Positions 33,998-42,951 are shown, counted from the stretch's first letter. The stretch is DNA of 64,000 nucleotides from Caproiciproducens sp. NJN-50 (GCF_004103755.1 NZ_CP035283.1:3038001-3102000); one strand, 5' to 3'. The notes: generated from the sequence alone by a model not told the origin. Numbers and translations are program-made.

Positions 33998-35281
33998 TTA
34001 AGAGGCGGGGAAGAGCAGCGGAATGATCCACATGTAAAGCTGCGGCACATAAGTGATCAACAGCAAAACGCCGATGCTCGCCAGCAAAAACGGCATAACC
34101 TGTTTCGTTATCTTGGCGAGTGAAACTTTTCCGATGGAAGACGAAATAAAAAGGCAGAGGCCAACCGGCGGAGTGGTCAATCCAATGACGAGGTTCAGGA
34201 CCAGAATCAGAGTGAATTGAATCGGGTCGACGCCGACGGAGGTCGCAACCGGCAGCAGGATCGGCATCAGAATGATAATGGCGACGGTCGTGTCCATGAA
34301 GGTCCCGACAAACAGCAGAAGAAGGTTGATCAGCAGCAGCACCAAAAACTTATTCGTCGTCAGGCTCAGGATACCGGCCGCAACCATCTGCGGGACCTGC
34401 TCTCTCGTCAGGATCCAGGCAAACAGATTCGCGATGCCGACCAGCAGTTCAATGGAAGCCGTTGCGACCATGCTGTCGACAAAAATTTTAGGCAGATTCT
34501 TCAGATGCAGGTCGCGGTAAACAAACAGCCCTACCACCAGCGCGTAAACCACGGCGATAATGGAGGCTTCCGTCGGGGTGCAGACGCCGCTGAGAATCAG
34601 GAACAGGATCAGGAGCACCAGAAGGATCGCCCAGATCGCTTCCCGGAGCGTGTGCAAAACCAGCTTTAAAGAGGTTTTCTCTCCTCTTGGATAATTTCTT
34701 TTTTTGCAGATAATAAACGCCATGGCGCTCAAAACAACCGCGAGAATCAGGCCGGGGAAAATGCCGACAGCAAACAGTTTGCTGACCGACAGGCTTGCGA
34801 CCGTGCCGGCGACGATCATCGGCACGCTGGGCGGAATGATCGGGCCGAGCGTCGAGGCGCTCGCCGTCAGGGCAGAGGCGAAATCCGCGTCATAGCCGTC
34901 GTTGATCAGGGCCGGAATCATGATGCCGCCGATGCTTGCGCAGTCGGCCGCGGCGGTTCCGGAAATACCCGCGAAGATCATGGAAGCGCCCACGTCCGCC
35001 ATGGCCAGTCCTCCCGTGATGCGGCCGAACAGGGCATTGCAGAAACGGACGATCCGCTCGGTGATTCCGCCCGTGTTCATCAGGTTGCCGGCGAGGATAA
35101 AGCCGGGGATGCAGATCAGGACGAAATTGTCGATTCCGGAATACATTTTCTGCGGAACCACAGCGAGCGAAATTCCGGTCGAGGCAAGGTAAAACACGGA
35201 AGAGAGTCCGAGGCAGAACGCAATCGGGACGCCGATCATAACAAAAACAAGGAAAGAGATAAAGAGCATCATTACCATCAT
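33998..35281 (-). CDS. dctM: TRAP transporter large permease
   Basis: A 427-aa protein with about 12 membrane helices. DctM signatures are GVPIAFCLGLSSVFYLAS at the N-terminus, CIPGFILAGNLMNTGGI, the ASTLGPIIPPSVPMIV loop near residue 150, and TPTEASIIAVVYALVVG. It forms the Na+/H+-driven membrane channel of a tripartite TRAP importer together with the small permease. It overlaps dctQ by 4 bp. Its place beside uxuA/uxuB points to a hexuronate or related sugar acid as cargo. Confidence 0.95.
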   Translation of the reverse strand: MMVMMLFISFLVFVMIGVPIAFCLGLSSVFYLASTGISLAVVPQKMYSGIDNFVLICIPGFILAGNLMNTGGITERIVRFCNALFGRITGGLAMADVGASMIFAGISGTAAADCASIGGIMIPALINDGYDADFASALTASASTLGPIIPPSVPMIVAGTVASLSVSKLFAVGIFPGLILAVVLSAMAFIICKKRNYPRGEKTSLKLVLHTLREAIWAILLVLLILFLILSGVCTPTEASIIAVVYALVVGLFVYRDLHLKNLPKIFVDSMVATASIELLVGIANLFAWILTREQVPQMVAAGILSLTTNKFLVLLLINLLLLFVGTFMDTTVAIIILMPILLPVATSVGVDPIQFTLILVLNLVIGLTTPPVGLCLFISSSIGKVSLAKITKQVMPFLLASIGVLLLITYVPQLYMWIIPLLFPAS

Positions 35282-35766
35282 TGCGCGTCACCCGCCTCTT
35301 CATTTTTATTGGTCAGGACTTTAATCATGTCAAACACCGTGTAAAGCATCAGGAAGAAGCTGGAGACCATTGTGCCGAAATAAATATAATTCATGGTGAT
35401 GGGCACTGTGTCCGCGATGAAAGTCGCGCCGGACTGCGTGAATCCGATCGACTCCACAAAGACGACAAGGTTGAAGCCTAAAACCAGAAGATTGATCAGA
35501 ATCGAGTAAACCTTTCTCGCGTTCGAATGGAGCTTCTGCTCCAGAATGTCGACATTGACATAGGCGTTTCTGCTTTTGGCCAGCCCGGTCGTGTAAAATA
35601 CGCCGCTGATAAAGAAGAAACGGGAAACTTCCTCCGTCCAGGACGGCGCCTGGGGGAGCAGGGATCTGCTGATCACCTGAATCAGGACCGTGCAGATCAG
35701 GCCCACTAGGCAGAAAATGGAAATAACGCTGAAAATTCGATCCAGCACTCGTTCAATTTTTTTCAT
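35278..35766 (-). CDS. dctQ: TRAP transporter small permease
   Basis: Predicted 162 aa from ATG 35766 (MKKIERVLDRIFSVIS), 7 nt after AAAGGA. ATGs further upstream overlap the intercistronic hairpin and lack a site. Four membrane helices and the family motif WTEEVSRFFFISGVFYTTGLA (near residue 50) mark DctQ. It scaffolds the large permease and helps dock the binding protein. Confidence 0.92.
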   Translation of the reverse strand: MKKIERVLDRIFSVISIFCLVGLICTVLIQVISRSLLPQAPSWTEEVSRFFFISGVFYTTGLAKSRNAYVNVDILEQKLHSNARKVYSILINLLVLGFNLVVFVESIGFTQSGATFIADTVPITMNYIYFGTMVSSFFLMLYTVFDMIKVLTNKNEEAGDAQ

Positions 35767-35798
35767 AAGCCAATCCTTTGCAGTCATACTTTTATACA

Positions 35799-35831
35799 AA
35801 GCCGGTCCGCAGCAAAATTACGGACCGGCTT
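35799..35831. promoter_or_regulatory. intercistronic hairpin between dctP and dctQ
   Basis: Perfect 11-bp stem AAGCCGGTCCG / CGGACCGGCTT with an 11-nt loop, lying exactly between the dctP stop and dctQ. It has no T-run. Such hairpins commonly protect the upstream binding-protein mRNA so that it outnumbers the permease. Confidence 0.6.
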
Positions 35832-35848
35832 CATCCGTCAACTGTGTC

Positions 35849-36901
35849 TCACTTAAAGGTTGCCTTGATTTCGTCGTATACTTTCTTCTGCTCGTCGTTC
35901 AGCGTGGAAAGGACGCCGGGCGTCATCGCTTTTTCAAAAGCATCCTGATCGACATCGACAAACTTCATGCCCTTCTGCTCCAGCCATGCGCGGTCGTCCT
36001 TTTCGCTCTTCTCAAACAGCTGGTTTTCATAGGTCTGCATTTCCGCGGCGGCATCCGTGACGACCTTCTGAAGGTCCGCGGGCATGGAATCGAATTTCTT
36101 CTTGCCGATCGTAACGTAGATCCAGCTCCGGACATGGTCCGTCATCATGCAGTATTTCTGCACTTCCTGGAAATTGTTCGATTTAATCATCGCGAAGGGA
36201 TTTTCCTCGGCGTCGATCGTGTTCTGCTGCAGGGCCGTAAACACTTCCGTCAGCGCCATCGGGGTGGGTTTCGCTCCGGCGGATTCCCAGGGTTTGATAT
36301 AGAGGGGAGCGTTCGGGATTCTGAGGCGGAGTCCTTTCAGGTCGGCCGGAGTCTTGATCTCTTTATTCGCGGTCAGTTCACGGGGTCCGCGGACAAAATA
36401 GGTCAGGCAGTACATGCCGGCTTTCTGTGAGATCTCGTCCTCGATCTCTTTTCCGATCGAGCCGCTCGCCAGTTTGTTCAGGCTCTCTTCATCTTTTACC
36501 AGGTAAGGAACGGCAACCATAGCCGCGAGCGGCGCCCATTTCTGAAGCGTTTCACCGGTGACCAGCATATCGGCTGTTCCGTTCTGCACGGCCTGGATCA
36601 CGTCGGTTTCCGCGCCGAGCTGGTTGTTGGGGTATACTTTGACTTCGATCTGTCCCTTGGACTTTTCTTTGACCGTATCGGCAAATTTCACAGCCGCTTT
36701 GGACCAGGGGTCATCCTCATTGGTCGTTAAGCCGAAAAGCAGGCTGTACTTCGCATTTCCGGATCCTCCGGCCGTGGTTGAAGCTGTACCGCCCGCAGAG
36801 CCTGTACCAGAAGAAGTGCCTGAAGAGCAGCCCGTGCCGACCGACGCCACCATCAGGGCGGCCAGAACAAGACAGGTCAGTTTTCCAAACTTACTTTTCA
36901 A
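35849..36901 (-). CDS. dctP: TRAP transporter solute-binding lipoprotein, DctP family
   Basis: A 350-aa protein from TTG 36901, 8 nt after GGGAG. The lipoprotein signal peptide ends VASVGTGC (Cys near residue 25), followed by a Gly/Ser/Thr linker. The DctP fold is shown by GQIEVKVYPNNQLGAETDVIQ, LKGLRLRIPNAPLY with the carboxylate-binding arginine, and TVFTALQQNTIDAEENP-like segments. It captures an organic acid outside the cell. The uronate cluster context suggests glucuronate, galacturonate or a related acid. Confidence 0.93.
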   Translation of the reverse strand: MKSKFGKLTCLVLAALMVASVGTGCSSGTSSGTGSAGGTASTTAGGSGNAKYSLLFGLTTNEDDPWSKAAVKFADTVKEKSKGQIEVKVYPNNQLGAETDVIQAVQNGTADMLVTGETLQKWAPLAAMVAVPYLVKDEESLNKLASGSIGKEIEDEISQKAGMYCLTYFVRGPRELTANKEIKTPADLKGLRLRIPNAPLYIKPWESAGAKPTPMALTEVFTALQQNTIDAEENPFAMIKSNNFQEVQKYCMMTDHVRSWIYVTIGKKKFDSMPADLQKVVTDAAAEMQTYENQLFEKSEKDDRAWLEQKGMKFVDVDQDAFEKAMTPGVLSTLNDEQKKVYDEIKATFK

Positions 36902-36949
36902 AATTCTCTCTCCCTTTCTTTTGTTTGAAAATTATAAACAAAAACGAAA

Positions 36950-37972
36950 TCAGAACTGAAGAATGATTTTTGAGATTTTTTCCGGTTCTGAATCGTTCAG
37001 TTTTAACGCTTCCAAAATATTTTCAAAATAGAACCTGTGAGATATCATCCTGCCGGGCTGGATCAGACCCTTTTCAAACCATTCGATCACCTGCGGGAAC
37101 TTATGGCTGTTCAGACGGGAACCGTGGATCTCCAGCTCTTTCTTCGTGATGTCCAGTTCGGCAAGGGCCGACGCCTTCGGCGTAAAGCCAAGCGTGACGA
37201 TCCCGCCCGCATTCGAAGCGATCCGGACGGCCTGTTCAAGAATCGCCGGCACGCCGACCGCGTCTACGATCTTATTGACTCCGCGTCCCTGTGTCACTTC
37301 CATCGCATATTCTTCGAGGTTCTGGCGGGAAGGATTCACGGCGTAATCCGCCCCAAAGCTCTTCGCCTTTTCCAGCCGGGAATCGAGGAGGTCGCTGACC
37401 ATGCACCGGGCGCCGATCACCTTGCAGGCCTGAAGGACAATCAGTCCGATCGGGCCGCAGCCGTTGATCAAAACCAGGTCGTCCGAAGTGATCTTGCCGC
37501 GCCAGATGACTTGCGCCGCAATGGAAAACGGCTCCACAAGCGCGGCCTCCTCAAAGCTGAGCCGATCCGGAACCCGATAGACGTTCTGCCGGGGCGCGAT
37601 CATGTACTCCGCAAATCCGCCGTCGGCATGGACGCCGCGAACCTTCAGATTTTCACAAACATTCGGATGACCTTTCCGGCACGCATAGCAGTGCCCGCAG
37701 CCGACGACCGGGTCAATGACGACATGATCGCCCTTTTTCAGCGTGTCGGAATCGGAACCCATTTGAACGATTTCGCCCGCGATTTCATGCCCGATGATGC
37801 GGGGATACGTCGCGAGAGAATTGGTGCCCTTGTAAATTCCGACGTCCGAGCCGCACAGGCCGGCCGCCCTGACCCGGATCAGGACTTCGTTTTCACCGAT
37901 TTCATCCGGCAGATGCTCCGTGGAAATGACGAGATCCCCAGGTTTGTTCACTTTGACTGCTTTGTACTCCAA
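36950..37972 (-). CDS. zinc-dependent alcohol dehydrogenase (RspB/gulonate 5-dehydrogenase-like)
   Basis: Predicted 340 aa. TTG 37972 (MEYKAVKVNKPGDL) has AGGAG 9 nt upstream, whereas ATG 37981 abuts that site. It is a medium-chain dehydrogenase: catalytic zinc residues in CGSDVGIYKG and GHEIAGEI, the structural zinc cluster GCGHCYACRKGHPNVC near residue 90-105, and nucleotide-binding GCGPIGLIVLQACK near 165. The family oxidises polyols and sugar acids. Its position first in the TRAP/uxu cluster resembles RspB-type L-gulonate 5-dehydrogenases that feed fructuronate into UxuB. The substrate is inferred. Confidence 0.82.
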   Translation of the reverse strand: MEYKAVKVNKPGDLVISTEHLPDEIGENEVLIRVRAAGLCGSDVGIYKGTNSLATYPRIIGHEIAGEIVQMGSDSDTLKKGDHVVIDPVVGCGHCYACRKGHPNVCENLKVRGVHADGGFAEYMIAPRQNVYRVPDRLSFEEAALVEPFSIAAQVIWRGKITSDDLVLINGCGPIGLIVLQACKVIGARCMVSDLLDSRLEKAKSFGADYAVNPSRQNLEEYAMEVTQGRGVNKIVDAVGVPAILEQAVRIASNAGGIVTLGFTPKASALAELDITKKELEIHGSRLNSHKFPQVIEWFEKGLIQPGRMISHRFYFENILEALKLNDSEPEKISKIILQF

Positions 37973-38028
37973 ACTCAACATCTCCTAACAGCGATAGACG
38001 CATATTCCATAAATGCCGGGCAGCGCTC

Positions 38029-38520
38029 TCAGGCGTTCTGCTTTGGCAGATCGGTCTTGAAAAAGATCAGCGTAAACAGCATGACGGCCATCATTACAAT
38101 GACCGGACCGGTTATGTTTTTTTCGAAGGCCGTTCCAATCACGATCACGCTCAGGGTGAAGGCGATTTCAGCTTTCGCTGTCAGCAGGGAAAAACTGCTG
38201 AAACGGTAAAGAGCCCTTCTTGTCCGCTCATTCTTCAGATCCGGCAGCAGCTTTGTAGAATACATCCTCCATTCGGGATGCGCCTGAAACAAAGCGAGCA
38301 GGAAATAAGAAACCACCTGAAGGACGAGCAGATACAATAAGTAATTTTTGGAAATGGTCTCCGATTTCAATGAAAACAGGTCCGGTATCTGTTCCGGAAC
38401 AAGGTTGTACCGCAGGATCAATGTCAGGGACGAGGCGCACACCGACAACAGCGCCAGAGTCTCAAGCAACAGGCTCGGCAAGCCCAATTTCCCTTGGATG
38501 TTCGAACGCAGAGGACTCAT
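38029..38520 (-). CDS. DUF1648-like four-TM membrane protein
   Basis: Predicted 163 aa from ATG 38520 (MSPLRSNIQGKLG), with AGGAAG 7 nt upstream. Four hydrophobic helices (about residues 18-35, 58-78, 110-130, 135-152). The segment YNLVPEQIPDLFSLKSE after helix 1 matches the DUF1648 pattern of a Pro-rich turn preceding a membrane pair. Members are often annotated only as membrane proteins, some near immunity or envelope genes. It stands alone between the uxu cluster and the GlpA-like operon. Function unknown. Confidence 0.6.
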   Translation of the reverse strand: MSPLRSNIQGKLGLPSLLLETLALLSVCASSLTLILRYNLVPEQIPDLFSLKSETISKNYLLYLLVLQVVSYFLLALFQAHPEWRMYSTKLLPDLKNERTRRALYRFSSFSLLTAKAEIAFTLSVIVIGTAFEKNITGPVIVMMAVMLFTLIFFKTDLPKQNA

Positions 38521-38938
38521 AACCAATCTTCCTTTCTTCCGCACTCCCGCTCATCGATTAACATATTAATACTAATATATCAGTCTGTCCATTCACAAAA
38601 CTCATGATATACGTGATAATAATTTATTAATTTTTCACAATTGTTGTTATAAAAACCTGGTTTTGCAGTAAAGCAATTGCCCTTTTGCATGTTTTCCACG
38701 GATCGCCCTTTCAATGATTTTATAAAAAATAAATATTAATTGCAGCATATATCTGTAAATTATTGTGTCTATTATAATATGGTAGTATCTATATTTTGTT
38801 CATATAAGAAATAATTCCGTAATTTTATCTCAATACAATCAAATTACTACAAAATTTAAGTTTATATCTTTACATTATTGCATTCATATGCTATAACTGT
38901 CTCATAAAACATTGGACCATTATGAGGTGAATTGAAAG
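38521..38938. other. AT-rich regulatory region before the GlpA-like operon
   Basis: 418 bp, markedly AT-rich compared with both flanks, without an ORF. It holds the promoter at 38869-38897 and further -10-like TATAAT sequence near 38773. Such a long AT-rich leader suggests complex regulation; no known riboswitch was recognised. Confidence 0.5.
38869..38897 (+). promoter_or_regulatory. promoter of the GlpA-like operon
   Basis: TTTACA (38869-38874), 17-bp spacer, TATAAC (38892-38897), 41 bp before the ATG. GAGGTGA at 38923 is the ribosome site. Confidence 0.65.
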
Positions 38939-40390
38939 ATGCAGCAGTTCGATGTAATCATTGTTGGGGGCGGCGTTGTCGGCTCGGCCGTCGCCCGGGA
39001 ACTGTCAAGATACAAACTGCAAATCGGCGTGCTGGAAAAAAACATGGACGTCTGCAACGAAACCAGCGGACGGAATTCCGGCGTGGTGCACGGCGGCTTC
39101 GCCTACGACACCGGAAGCCTGAAGGCGCAGCTGTGCGTGGAAGGCAACCAGGAATTCGACCGCGTTTCAGAGGAACTGGACGTTCCGTTCCGGCGCACCG
39201 GAAAGGTTCTTGTCGGAAACACGGAAGAAGACATGAAAAACCTTGAGAAGACCATGCTTCAGGGAAAGCGGAACGGGGTCCGCGGGCTGACCCTGATCGA
39301 CGGGGAACGCCTGCACGAGCTTGTGCCCGCCGTTCGGGGCGAATTTGCGCTGCTCTCCCCGAACAGCGGAATTGTCGACCCGTTCCGGTACACCATCGCG
39401 CTGGCCGAAAGCGCGGCTGTCAACGGAGCGTCTTATTTTTTCGGACGGGAGGTCAATTCCATCCGCAGAAATCCGGACCAGTCCTACACGATTTCGACAA
39501 CGGACGGAGAATTCCGCACGCGCTGGATCGTCAACAGCGCGGGACTGGGATGCGGCAGTATTTCCGACATGCTCGGGATCACGGGGTACCGGATCATCGG
39601 CTCGAAAGGGGACTACATTATTCTGGACAAAAAGACCGGTCCCCTGCTTCCGATGCCCGTTTACCCCGTTCCGAGCAATACCTATATGGGAGTCCATGTG
39701 ACTCCGACCGTCGACGGGAACGTCATTGTCGGGCCAAACGCGGAAAACGTAACGAATTTTACTTATTACGGCGTCCCGCAGAAAAGTATTGATTTTCTGG
39801 CGGAAAACGCCTCAAGTCTCTGGCCCTGCATCCGCAGGTCGGACTACATCCGGAACTATTCCGGAATTCTGCCCAAGTGGGTGGATGAAAACGGCGCGAT
39901 TCAGGATTTCCGGATCGAGGTGCGGGACGACATCGCCCCCCATGCGGTGAATCTGGTCGGCATCGAGTCCCCCGGACTGACGGCGGCCCTGCCGATCGCG
40001 AGAAGGGTGGTTTCCCTGATGGCGGAGCGGGCCGATTTGAAACCGAATCCGGATTTTCAGCCCCGCCGCAAAGGCCCGGAGCGTTTCGCCGCGCAGAGCG
40101 AGGAACGGAAACAGGAACTGATCGGTCGGGACCCGGACTACGGCGATGTGATCTGCCGCTGTGAGGAAGTGACGAAAGCGGAAATCCTTCAGGCCATCCA
40201 CAACCCGCTCGGCGTCTGTACTCTCACCGGGATCAAATACCGGACGCGCTCCATGATGGGCCGCTGCCAGGGCGGGTACTGTCAGATGCGCGTCGCGGAG
40301 CTGATCGAGCAGGAGCTGGGCATCCCGCCCGAAGCGCTTCTCTACGAGCGGAAAAACTCCAGGCTCTTTACGGGAAAGGTCCGGGGCTAA
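38939..40390 (+). CDS. GlpA-like FAD-dependent dehydrogenase with BFD [2Fe-2S] domain
   Basis: A 483-aa protein. The N-terminal FAD site is DVIIVGGGVVGSAVARELSRY. The DAO-type fold continues with NETSGRNSGVVHGGFAYDTGSL (flavin-contacting) and VGPNAENV. The C-terminal 80 residues are a BFD-like cluster domain (VICRCEEVTKAEI, then MGRCQGGYCQMRVAELI). This matches the catalytic A subunit of anaerobic glycerol-3-phosphate dehydrogenase and its relatives. It is followed by a second FAD protein and DUF1667, the common clostridial triad. No glycerol kinase or facilitator is adjacent, so a different hydroxy-acid substrate is possible. Confidence 0.88.
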   Translation: MQQFDVIIVGGGVVGSAVARELSRYKLQIGVLEKNMDVCNETSGRNSGVVHGGFAYDTGSLKAQLCVEGNQEFDRVSEELDVPFRRTGKVLVGNTEEDMKNLEKTMLQGKRNGVRGLTLIDGERLHELVPAVRGEFALLSPNSGIVDPFRYTIALAESAAVNGASYFFGREVNSIRRNPDQSYTISTTDGEFRTRWIVNSAGLGCGSISDMLGITGYRIIGSKGDYIILDKKTGPLLPMPVYPVPSNTYMGVHVTPTVDGNVIVGPNAENVTNFTYYGVPQKSIDFLAENASSLWPCIRRSDYIRNYSGILPKWVDENGAIQDFRIEVRDDIAPHAVNLVGIESPGLTAALPIARRVVSLMAERADLKPNPDFQPRRKGPERFAAQSEERKQELIGRDPDYGDVICRCEEVTKAEILQAIHNPLGVCTLTGIKYRTRSMMGRCQGGYCQMRVAELIEQELGIPPEALLYERKNSRLFTGKVRG

Positions 40391-40426
40391 ACGGGCCGGC
40401 GGACACGAAAACATTGGGAGAAGAAG

Positions 40427-41671
40427 GTGCTACTCTTGGAACAGAAAGACGTAATCATCATCGGCGGAGGTCCGGCCGGGCTTGCCGCGGCGGTCGAACT
40501 CTGCCGCAGGGGCGTCAGGGATATCCTGATTCTCGAGCGCGAAGAAACCGCCGGCGGCATTTTGAAGCAGTGCATTCACGACGGATTCGGCCTCACGAGA
40601 TTTCATACGACGCTCAGCGGACCGGAATACGCGCAGCGGTTCCTGGACGAAACGGAAAAGGAAAACATCCAAATTCTGACCGGGACTTCCGTCCTGTCCC
40701 TCACCCCCGATCGGGTCGTCACCGCGGTGGGGCGTGGTGGACTCAAACATTTTAAGGCGAAAGCGGTGGTTCTCGCGATGGGCTGCCGGGAACGCACGCG
40801 CGGAGCACTGGCGATTCCGGGCGAGCGGCCCGCCGGGGTATTCACCGCGGGAGTCGCCCAATCCTACATCAACCTGCACAATAGGATGGTCGGAAAGCGG
40901 GCCGTTATTCTGGGCTCCGGCGATATCGGCATGATCATGGCAAGACGGCTGACGCTGGAAGGCGCCGAGGTTTCCGCCGTCTTTGAAATACAGCCCTATC
41001 CGAGCGGCCTGCCGCGAAACATCCACCAGTGCCTGGAAGATTACGGCATCCCGCTTTACCTGAGCCATACGGTCACGGATATCCACGGAAAAGCGCGGCT
41101 GACCGGCGTTACGGTCTCTCAGGTCGATGAAAAGCTGAAGCCGGTCCCCGGCACGGAGCAGGATTTTTCCTGCGATACCCTGATCCTCTCCGTCGGCCTG
41201 ATCCCGGAAAACGAGCTTTCCATGCAGGCCGGCGTCCAAATCGACCCCCGGACGAAAGGGGCGGTGGTGGACGAATTCTGCCGGACCAGCGTGGAAGGGA
41301 TCTTTGCGGCCGGCAATGTGCTTCACGTTCACGACCTTGTCGACTTTGTATCGCTGGAGGCGGAACGCCTCGCCGATTCCGTCGCCGAATATGTCAAATC
41401 GGGCAGCCTGCCGGAAAACCGGCTGAGCATTTCAGCGGATAAAAATATCAACCATACCGTCCCGCAGAAAATCAGCGGCAAAAACGGCTTTACCCTGTCC
41501 CTGCGGGTCAGCCGGCCCCTCGCCGGATGCGAAATTCAGGTTCTTCAGAACGGTAAAGTGATACAGAGTAAAAAAATGAAAAAAGCCATTCCCGCCGAAA
41601 TGATTCAGATTCCCGTCAGCCGGGAATCCCTCTCCGGGAACGGAAACCTGGAGGTGCGGGCGCTATGCTGA
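40427..41671 (+). CDS. FAD-dependent pyridine-nucleotide oxidoreductase (triad partner)
   Basis: A 414-aa protein. GTG 40427 has GGGAG 6 nt upstream; TTG 40436 (MEQKDVIIIGGG) is an equally good start. FAD motif DVIIIGGGPAGLAAAVEL is at the N-terminus, VVLAMGCRERTRGALAIPG is near residue 120, NAD-binding VILGSGDIGMIMARRL is near 160, and GIFAAGNVLHVHDLVD is near 295. It would pass electrons from the GlpA-like subunit to NAD or another carrier. The last 80 residues form an extra C-terminal domain. It overlaps the DUF1667 gene by 7 bp. Confidence 0.88.
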   Translation: MLLLEQKDVIIIGGGPAGLAAAVELCRRGVRDILILEREETAGGILKQCIHDGFGLTRFHTTLSGPEYAQRFLDETEKENIQILTGTSVLSLTPDRVVTAVGRGGLKHFKAKAVVLAMGCRERTRGALAIPGERPAGVFTAGVAQSYINLHNRMVGKRAVILGSGDIGMIMARRLTLEGAEVSAVFEIQPYPSGLPRNIHQCLEDYGIPLYLSHTVTDIHGKARLTGVTVSQVDEKLKPVPGTEQDFSCDTLILSVGLIPENELSMQAGVQIDPRTKGAVVDEFCRTSVEGIFAAGNVLHVHDLVDFVSLEAERLADSVAEYVKSGSLPENRLSISADKNINHTVPQKISGKNGFTLSLRVSRPLAGCEIQVLQNGKVIQSKKMKKAIPAEMIQIPVSRESLSGNGNLEVRALC

Positions 41672-42027
41672 AGAAATTTGTGTGTATCATATGCCCCAAC
41701 GGGTGTGAAATCTCCGCGGAAGTGGAAGACGGAAAAATCATCTCCCTGCAGGGGGCCGGATGTCCCCGCGGCCAGGAATACGTCCATCAGGAGTTGGTCA
41801 ATCCGGTCCGGAACATCGCTTCCTCCGTACTGCTGGAGGGCGGCGCCCTTCCCCTGGCCAGCGTCCGCCTGTCGAAACCCGTGCCGAAGGATCGGATCTT
41901 CGACGTGATGAAAGAAATCAAGAAGGCAAAGCTGACGGCTCCCGTATCGATCGGTCAGACGGTGATTCCCCACGTTTTGGGACTTGACAGCGACGTCATT
42001 GTCACTAAAAATATTCCCGTCCGCTGA
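41665..42027 (+). CDS. DUF1667 protein (triad third subunit)
   Basis: A 120-aa protein. The four cysteines in FVCIICPNGCEI and GAGCPRGQEYVHQEL near the N-terminus could bind a cluster or metal. The C-terminal region (RIFDVMKEIKKAKLTAPVSIG) is typical of DUF1667. The family nearly always follows a GlpA-like dehydrogenase and an FAD oxidoreductase and is presumed to be the small electron-transfer subunit. Its start overlaps the preceding gene. Confidence 0.9.
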   Translation: MLKKFVCIICPNGCEISAEVEDGKIISLQGAGCPRGQEYVHQELVNPVRNIASSVLLEGGALPLASVRLSKPVPKDRIFDVMKEIKKAKLTAPVSIGQTVIPHVLGLDSDVIVTKNIPVR

Positions 42028-42085
42028 TTTTTAAAGACAGGTGTTTCACAGCGGAGTCTTTTGTGATAAACTTGTTGGAAAGAAA

Positions 42086-42103
42086 GGATCCGCCGGCGGA
42101 TCC
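42086..42103. promoter_or_regulatory. 18-bp perfect palindrome in front of the FadR-type gene
   Basis: GGATCCGCCGGCGGATCC sits just before the ribosome site GGAAGGGG. It could be an autoregulatory operator, or an mRNA hairpin limiting translation. Confidence 0.45.
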
Positions 42104-42117
42104 GGAAGGGGCGGCCA

Positions 42118-42816
42118 ATGCAGGAGAAAACACCCCGTCCCGCCATGGATCAGGAAACCCTGATCGAGCGGACGACGAACGGAATCATAAAAATCATTCA
42201 GGAAAAAAATTATCAGCCCGGAGACCGGATCCCCAATGAATACGAGCTCTGCGGCATGCTCGGCGTGAGCCGGAACACGGCGCGCGAGGCTTTGCGCTCG
42301 CTCGCCACAAGCAACGTCATCGAAATCCGCCAGGGAGCCGGAACGTTCATTTCGGAAAAGATGGGCATTCCGGACGATCCGCTGGGGTTTTCCATGATCA
42401 AGGATAAAAACAAGCTGACGAGGGACCTGCTTCAGCTCCGCTGCGTCATTGAGCCTCCGATCGCCGCTTTGGCCGCGCAGAACGCCACGCCGCAGGACAT
42501 TGCGAAGCTGGAAATCGCCCTGCTGGAAGTGGAGGGGCAGATCGCCCAGCACACCCGGTTCGCGGAAAAGGACCGGAAATTTCACGCTCAGATCGCGCGC
42601 TGCTCCGGCAATCTTGTCGTTTCCAACCTGATCCCGATCATCAGCGAGGGAGTCACCGTGTTCTCTTCCGTGGTCGGGCGCCAGGAATACGAGCAGACGC
42701 TGAAATCCCATCGAAGCATTTTTGAGGCGATCCGGGACAGGCACCCCATGGAAGCGGAACAGGCGATGCTTTTCCACCTGCTGTATAACATGAACCGTTT
42801 CCGCGTCGGAAATTAA
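42118..42816 (+). CDS. FadR-type GntR regulator
   Basis: A 232-aa protein. The winged HTH lies near residues 15-80 (PGDRIPNEYELCGMLGVSRNTAREALRSL, then IRQGAGTFIS). A C-terminal FCD domain follows (DRKFHAQIARCSGN, SHRSIFEAI), with the His/Asp set that usually binds metal and a carboxylate effector. It lies between the GlpA-like triad and the KDG/KDPG genes on the same strand, so it probably senses a sugar acid. A candidate operator lies in its own leader. Confidence 0.9.
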   Translation: MQEKTPRPAMDQETLIERTTNGIIKIIQEKNYQPGDRIPNEYELCGMLGVSRNTAREALRSLATSNVIEIRQGAGTFISEKMGIPDDPLGFSMIKDKNKLTRDLLQLRCVIEPPIAALAAQNATPQDIAKLEIALLEVEGQIAQHTRFAEKDRKFHAQIARCSGNLVVSNLIPIISEGVTVFSSVVGRQEYEQTLKSHRSIFEAIRDRHPMEAEQAMLFHLLYNMNRFRVGN

Positions 42817-42839
42817 TCGGAAAATACCCGCGGTCTGTC

Positions 42840-42898
42840 TTGACTTTTTTACCGCCGTTCTCTATAATGAAGTCGTCTCGGATGGTAAACCGGTTTCC
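42840..42898 (+). promoter_or_regulatory. strong promoter plus LacI-type operator
   Basis: TTGACT (42840-42845), 17-bp spacer, TATAAT (42863-42868). Downstream, GGTAAACCGGTTTCC (42884-42898) contains the perfect palindrome AAACCGGTTT. This is placed to block transcription of the LacI-type gene and the kinase-aldolase gene behind it. Confidence 0.75.
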
Positions 42899-42951
42899 GA
42901 AATCAGTTTCCCCAACGCCTTCATCAATCGAAAATGAAGCAGGTCTGTATT

